From Cliona cf. orientalis (lineage: Eukaryota > Porifera > Demospongiae > Clionaida > Clionaidae), in contig OZ005698.1 in the NCBI GenBank assembly GCA_963930775.1, forward strand, positions 9,599,406 to 9,663,405: a DNA stretch of 64,000 nt, written 5' to 3'. Position numbers and translations under genes: made by a program. A model generated the notes under the pieces. The model ran no database searches. It had not been told where the DNA came from and saw only the letters and a program-made list of their open reading frames with translations. How positions within the stretch are numbered: position 1 is the stretch's first letter; every line of letters begins with the position of its first letter. Below, piece by piece: positions 58,801-64,000 of this stretch.

Positions 58801-59762
58801 AACTATTGTGTAATGTAAATAGAGGCCATACACAGAACTTGTGAAATCAGTAATATAATAGTAGCTGGTTGCGTTGACGACCTTTACCAACCTTTCCTAC
58901 CACCTCAACGGTGGCTCCTTCCTCTGCTAGCTTCTTGACGATGAACTCTGGCGTGGGTTCGGGCACCACGACTGTTATGGGCACCCCCAGCTCCTTGGCA
59001 CAGTAGGCAGCTGCCAGACCGGCATTGCCGCCACTCGAACTCACAAACTGTTTGCAGCCTTCACGGACAGACTGCAGGAGAGGAGGGGGAGGGGGGGGGG
59101 GGGAGTGAGTATAAAGTGCAGTCAACTGGGGACAGAGGGGAGAACAACTGTGCCACTTCATTTAACCCCAAGTAAAGGTTAATGATTAATTGTCACCATG
59201 GAGATCACAGAGATCATGCAGCTGTTGCATACGAGCACGAGTGGATACATTCAAATTACCAGCTGCACTAACTAACAGGCTGGGCTGCACAGGTGCATTA
59301 TCAAGGCTAGGCTACAGATAATGCATATTCCTGTGAACTGTGTCGCTAATAGCACACATAATGCACCAGAATTATATTAAATTTTAATGATGCTTTTGTG
59401 GTCCACTGTATGTATTATGTGATCCGCTATGAGAAAGGCCCAGGATCACTGGGGACAAAAAAAATGACTCCAGAATAGTGCATAAAAACGTCCTTTTGAT
59501 TAATCCCTGTATTCACATGTTCAATTATACCCCTTGAAGTACCCCGCCCCCCAGCGCCACCGGCACTGACCTTTTGGCAAAGGTGTCCGATCCCTCGAAC
59601 CTTGAAGCTGCCCGAGTTCTGCATCGTCTCCATCTTGAGCCAGACGGAGCTGCCTAGGTGCTCCGAGAGCTTACGGCTCCTCAGCAGCGGCGTCTCGATG
59701 TGCAGGGGACGAGAGAGGGCCATCGAGCGAGCATCTTCAGCGCTAACCTCACGACCGTTCAT
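55843..59762 (-). CDS. SDSL: PLP-dependent L-serine/threonine dehydratase (SDS/SDSL-like)
   Basis: Deaminates L-serine or L-threonine to pyruvate or 2-oxobutyrate using pyridoxal phosphate. Exons are complement of 59571..59762, 58892..59071, 58601..58689, 58153..58383 and 55843..56158; all phases agree, 335 aa, close to the animal enzyme (about 330). The PLP lysine sits in SGSFKVRG (K54), the substrate loop is SSSGGNAGLA (~75-84) and the phosphate-binding loop VSVGGGGLMNGV. IHPFDHPDIW and CGGSEVTLE are further family motifs. An in-frame upstream Met at 59831 would add 23 basic residues that could be a mitochondrial presequence. The last intron (about 2 kb) carries at least three inverted-repeat elements. 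Confidence 0.94.
56672..57131. mobile_element. TACCGTA-ended element with TTCTCGTTATTAGGCGCAT ends (dehydratase intron)
   Basis: 460 bp. Left end TACCGTATTTTCTCGTTATT AGGCGCAT; right end ATGCGCTTAATAGCGAGAAA ATACGGTA, its complement with minor changes. TTATTAGGCGCATTTCGC-type subrepeats occur several times near both ends. Non-coding, a third family with the same terminal TACCGTA. Confidence 0.82.
57261..57574. mobile_element. Inverted-repeat element with CAGTGGCGGATCCA ends (dehydratase intron)
   Basis: 314 bp. CAGTGGCGGATCCAG at 57261 and CTGGATCCGCCACTG at 57560-57574 are exact inverted repeats, with GAACCCCCCTT also inverted just inside. The flanks share TAGTC (57256-57260 and 57575-57579) as a possible 5-bp target duplication. 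CAGTG-type ends suggest a hAT-like non-autonomous element, although hAT duplications are usually 8 bp. Confidence 0.75.
57945..58142. mobile_element. TACCGTA-ended inverted-repeat element (dehydratase intron)
   Basis: 198 bp, from TACCGTATAGCCAGAAATAT to TTCTGGCTATACGGTA, with GGCGGTTCGGTACGGGATTG and AATTTGGC blocks inside. Same family as the MED23 intron copies. Confidence 0.8.
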
Positions 59763-60737
59763 CTTGATGGCTCTGACACTACAGCGACAACTCCGATACC
59801 TCGCTCGATGGATGGATAGACGGATGAGCACAGGATCAGCTGCAGGCTGTCTTTATAGCACTACTAATTCCATTCTTGACAGACCTGTTTGAGATGTTTT
59901 TCTGAAGCTCGATTGGGTGCGTGACCCGACATGCACCGGTCACATGGTACACACACCCCTCTTACACCCATAGTTGTGTAACCTTATATTAAACGGAAAT
60001 GAAAGCAACATGCATTGCATAATCCTGCATGAACCCCTAGGCCCTGCAGGCATGCTCTAGGCTACATATTAAAGAGCTACCATAATAATAGCAATAATAT
60101 CACTCCCTGAAGAGTACATCACTCATGCTCATAGTCCACCCTAGTGCCGTAACTTATAGTGCCAAAATTTTTTTCAGAATTGTACTTGGCACTCCATTAG
60201 AACGTTAAAATTGCTTGAGTCACCAGTTTTCATATCTCTGACTGTATTTGGTGCTAAAATTAGAATGAAAATAATATTACATTAGAGCAGCGCTGTAATT
60301 AGAACTTTACGGCAGCCATGAAGTTGATGGTAGTGTGCATTAATTTCAAAATATATTTCTGCATACGTACATATAATATTTAAACACAAAGAAAAAATAA
60401 TTAGTACAGTCACAAAAACTACAACACGATATAATCACAGCAGCTATATACACGGAAATACGCCCAGCAGGGAGGGGGCGTGGCAGGAAGGGGCGGGGCA
60501 TGGGTGAGGTGTGTGTCATAGGTAGTGAATGGGGCCAATGTGATACATGTAAACTTGTGAGCACAAATTTTGAAAATTTTCCTGATAAAGTGATAGCTTC
60601 AATAATAATTGCAACCTGTGGAGAATAATAGATTTTAATAATTAGTGCAGCATTATTGCAGGGGCAGGGGAGATGGAGAATGGGAATGGGACTGGGACCT
60701 ACCTTACAAAGATTGTTACATAGAATATCTCCGTACG
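59763..60737. other. Spacer: dehydratase upstream region and TTC28-like 3' UTR
   Basis: No gene was supported. 60460-60530 is GC-rich with GGGGCGTGG / GGGGCGGGG boxes. AT-rich runs near 60345-60415 include AAATAATTAG-type sequence expected of a minus-strand 3' end. Confidence 0.45.
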
Positions 60738-63700
60738 CTATAAGAGCTCTGACGTCTCAATGGTTTTTCTCGGTAGGACATCAGTAGCCTTGTCTGGACC
60801 TAACAAACAAGAGCAGTAGCAAAAATTAATTAATAATCAAGTCCATGAAGCTGAAGGTATGTAGCCCTCACCATCAAAAAAAAATTTTAAGTGAGAAAGA
60901 GCGTGCAACATTAAAAGCTGTGAATATGCATGTGACTCACCAGCGCAGACAGCAGCGATGGAGGTCGATGCAAAATGGAGTAGTTTCCTCTCGAGCTTAA
61001 CGGCAGGGGCAGAGAGAGTCACCCACGGACTGTGGGCCTCCGTCTGGGACAGGGCAAAGTTCAAATTTTGAAAGAAATCTGAGCATCCAGTTATCGCCCA
61101 GATGTCCTTGGGTATCTGAACGTGAATTCCTTTCTCGAATCCATCATGGCTGTCGAAAGCAACCTTGGCACTGTGAAGCTGCAGGTGTGTGCAGTAGAGG
61201 GTATCATGTGACATCGGGACATGAAATCATTGCCAAAAAACGTGAAACAGAAATCCCCAGGAATGCCAAGCTCTTTATCACTGTGCTTTCAACTAGCACT
61301 GGAACACTGCATTTGCTTCCCATCACTCAAAGCTCCCCCCATAATCATGACATTCTACCATTACCGTAAATTGCGAATATTTCGTCGCCTACAGCACCAA
61401 AATTACTCACTTTACCAACTTTACCAGCATTACCCTTGTCCCTGCCATCGCCTACAGCACCAAAATTACTCACTTTACCAGTTTTACCAACTTTACCAGC
61501 ATTACCCTTGTCACTGCCGTCGCCTATAGCACCAAAATTACTCACTTTACCAGTTTTACCAACATTACCAACATTACCCTAGTCACTGCCGTCGCCTATA
61601 GCACCAAAATTACTCACTTTACCACTTTACCAGCATTACCCTTGTCACTGCCATCGCCTACAGCACCAAATTACTCACTTTACCAATTTTACCAACATTA
61701 CCTTGTCACTGCCATCGCCTACAGCACCAAAATTACTCACTTTACTAACTTTACCAGCATTACCCTTGTCGCTGCCATCGCCTACAGCACCAAAATTACT
61801 CGCTTTACCAGATTTTAACCAACTTTACCTGCATTACCCTTGTTGCTGCCGTCGCCTACAGCACCAAAATCGCATGAAATATTTTAGACACGAAATATTC
61901 GTGATTTACGGTATATAGCACCGGCCATTTTGAAGGCAATACTTCTGCTTGCAGAGGGTGTGTGTTGCATATGCTTATTATTGGGTGAACCTTCCAACAA
62001 CTTAAAAATAATATTATCTCTGATGCTATAATATAGTCATCATATTACCGTATAGCCGGAAATATTGGCAGGAATTAATTTTGGCAGTTGAGCCCAAAAT
62101 CGCTATTGCAAGAATATTGGCAGATTTAAATTTGGCGGTTTGGTACGGGATCGCCATTCGTGTATATGTGAGTAGGAAATTTTGGCGGATTTTAATTTGG
62201 CGGTTGTAATATAGACCGCCAAACCGCCAAATTTTCCGGCTATACGGTAATATCATCACAAATTATTGATAGTTCATTGACTTTAGAGTGATTACTCACA
62301 GCATCGACTAGTGGCTGTACGACCTCAGGGTGTTTGCTGAGTGGAGCGAGTGCCTTGAGGCAGTGGCTGGGGATCCCCAGCAATGCCTCCAGGTGCTTCT
62401 GAGCCTTCCTCTGCAGACCAGAGTCGTCATGCTCCGGGAAGACAATTGTGGCGGGGACGTCCTTCATTGGACCAATGAAATGGAAGCCTGTGTACGTAAG
62501 CATCTCCTCCCAGCCGTGCACCGTCCCGACCTTTGACTCCACTGCATGACGGGAGGTGTACTTTGGCTCCACTAAGCCATCACACTGAGCTATCCGCTTC
62601 AGCGAGTTCACAAGCTAAGGAGGGGAAAAATAAACAGATAATGGAGATTATGACAAACATTGAAGATTCACAAGAAGTAGAGAGATTTCCAGACTGAGGG
62701 ACTGAAGCACTCATGCGTACACTAGTTATGGACCACAATACACTCTACATAGTCAACTTTGTAGAATTTTTGGTTACCAGCTCAAAACTGTGGTCCCCCC
62801 CCCCCCCCCCCCCCCAACCTACACACATGTACAGCACATGGAAACCACTGTGGCATGTCTCAAGTCAGCAATAACATGTCAGGCTACATGATTCTCTCAC
62901 ACACATGTACATTACATATTAAGTGACTATTCAGACAAACACAAGAATCATTGCGTCAATTAATGAATTTCTTGGCTACATAATAATTATTAAATTTTGT
63001 CCTACCATGGCCTGCAGTGTCTTGAGAGTGGCAATGAGGTAGTCCTGGGGAGACTGGAGCATCATTCGTAGACTACCCGCCAGCTCAGCAGAACGGTCCC
63101 TCAGTACAATGTCCTTCCCCATGAGCATATAGCCAGCCCAGTTGGCTGGGTGGCCATACTTACCACTGGTGTGAACAACCTGGAGAGAGAGGGAGAGAGA
63201 GAGAGAGAGAAGGTGAACTATACACTATTTTCTTCTCCGTGATCCTCCATACCTGCATTGCATATCTGAGAGCCCTGCTGGCCTTGCTGCCATAGATGAG
63301 GCTGCTGTAGAATGCATTCATCATCAGCCTGGAAGCCTGGAAGCTTGACGGCCATATTGGTACGAGGACACACTCCGCCCCAGCGGCCAGGAGTGCCTGG
63401 GCCATGCACATCAAACCCCTGGCCATAATACGAGGGGTCTCTGTACGATGACCCCCGCTAATGACCACCAGCTTCGCCATGAGGGGCGTGGTTATCAGCT
63501 CGCTGACTGTGAGCAGATATTGGGTTGGCTCTGGTAGAGCGTTGACAGCACCATCAGCCTCACCTGGGAGATGGCGGAAAAATTACAATTTTGCTAAAAA
63601 ATAAAATAACTTTAACAGACTAAACTGCTCTCTCTTGGAGAGTGAATCAAGGTTTCTATTTATGCCCCACCCAATGACATCATAATACATGGAGGGAACA

Positions 63701-64000
63701 ATTAGTCAAGGCACTAAAATGAAGAATTTAGCACATGCAAAACGTACGATTCACGAAAAGCATCATTGAATGCTATAATGTGTCTCACCTCTCCTTGGTC
63801 CCATGCCTCCATCTCCCCCTCCTCTCTGTCTAGCTCCCTCCGCATTATCACTGGCCCCGCCCCCTGCCACTCGATTATCGGGCGGAGCCAACACTACCTC
63901 ACAGCGATTCCACGACACGTTGGTAGCAAGGTGGATGCACTCTGACCCCGATAGCTTCTTCATGAGTCTGTCCTTGGAGGCTGCGTGTCCGAGTATCGGA
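60738..64000 (-). CDS. TTC28: CHAT-domain protein, TTC28-like (C-terminal part, runs off the edge)
   Basis: Exons are complement of 60738..60799, 60941..61178, 62300..62614, 63006..63179, 63253..63563 and 63789 to beyond 64000; all phases agree. The window holds about 437 C-terminal residues. It shows the caspase-like CHAT domain in the form seen in animal TTC28: HAASKDRL, CIHLATNVSW, LVVISGGHRTE (position of the catalytic Cys in active CHAT enzymes, here Ser-Gly-Gly), ALLAAGAECVLVPIWP, FYSSLIYGSKASRALRYAM and HPANWAGYMLMG. The tail after the domain (VGTVHGWEEMLTYTGFHFIG) also fits TTC28. TPR repeats would lie upstream, outside the window. The His of the CHAT dyad may be the one in CIHLATNVSW. 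With Ser in place of Cys it is probably a non-catalytic scaffold, which is inference. Confidence 0.88.
61362..61913. mobile_element. TACCGTA-ended element inflated by a 63-bp minisatellite (TTC28-like intron)
   Basis: 552 bp. Left end TACCGTAAATTGCGAATATT TCG, right end CGAAATATTCGTGATTTACG GTA, its near-complement. Between about 61385 and 61870 are seven to eight copies of a 63-bp unit (CTACAGCACCAAAATTACTC ...). Read on the other strand this is the same unit as the 63-bp array in the MED23 intron. Non-coding. Confidence 0.85.
62046..62249. mobile_element. TACCGTA-ended inverted-repeat element (TTC28-like intron)
   Basis: 204 bp, from TACCGTATAGCCGGAAATAT to TTTTCCGGCTATACGGTA. It is one of the best-preserved copies of the family. 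Interior blocks AAATTTGGCGGTTTGG and CCGCCAAACCGCCAAA are complementary. Confidence 0.83.
62795..62815. repeat. Poly-C tract
   Basis: A run of 21 C residues in a TTC28-like intron. Together with the runs at 17225-17262, 54455-54483 and the G runs at 479 and 9220, it shows that long C/G homopolymers are common in this genome. Confidence 0.8.

Overview
The window is nuclear DNA from an early-branching animal, most likely a sponge (probably a demosponge). The evidence is animal-specific gene content (a TGF-beta ligand, liprin-beta, an RA-domain phospholipase C, a TTC28-like CHAT protein, MED23), many short introns (often 50-100 bp) with GT..AG borders, very close gene spacing, AT-rich spacers full of ATAATTATTATT runs, and many small inverted-repeat elements. 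I cannot name the species. All exon chains below were built by hand from open frames, splice sites, phase continuity and remembered family similarity. No transcript data were available.

Layout. 1-1925: gene-poor, microsatellite-rich. 1926-8063: a TGF-beta ligand gene (minus), UXT (plus) and V-ATPase proteolipid c'' (minus), complicated by a recent tandem duplication of about 1.5 kb. The duplication copied TGF-beta exon 1, the shared promoter, UXT and the tail of the V-ATPase gene. One copy then received a 573-bp inverted-repeat element, and the other copy preserves its empty site. 8372-12239: a PPM1E/F-type PP2C phosphatase (plus). 12647-14041: a gene joining STPR repeats to a CDK2AP/DOC-1 domain (plus), the most unusual domain combination here. 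14142-17864: an apparently complete DNA transposon with perfect 34-bp terminal inverted repeats and a five-exon transposase-like gene. 18174-26324: a 19-exon PLC-epsilon-like phospholipase C (plus).

26514-36238: MED23 on the minus strand, traced through 34 exons (1377 aa). One intron is filled by two nested tandem arrays. 36475-37764 NIF3L1 and 37988-38920 SIRT4 (both minus). 39049-40965: an unidentified coiled-coil protein (plus). 41236-43140 MOCS3/UBA4 (minus). 43272-44233 SBDS (plus). 44290-44878 POP5 (minus). 45089-49919 OSBP (plus). 50262-54942 liprin-beta (plus). 55843-59762 serine/threonine dehydratase (minus). 60738-64000: the 3' part of a TTC28-like CHAT-domain gene (minus) that runs off the right edge.

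Gene organisation. Many neighbours are head to head within 130-330 bp (TGF-beta/UXT, V-ATPase/PPM1, SIRT4/coiled-coil, MOCS3/SBDS, POP5/OSBP), so shared promoters are likely. Palindromes of the NRF1 type (GCGCATGCGC-like) lie upstream of several starts. Introns and spacers carry a set of small elements that all end in TACCGTA...TACGGTA. One of these has been inflated by a 63-bp minisatellite that also occurs, in the opposite orientation, inside the MED23 intron. The genes are mostly unrelated housekeeping and signalling genes; I see no operon-like or pathway cluster. No CRISPR, virus, toxin, rRNA or tRNA gene was recognised.
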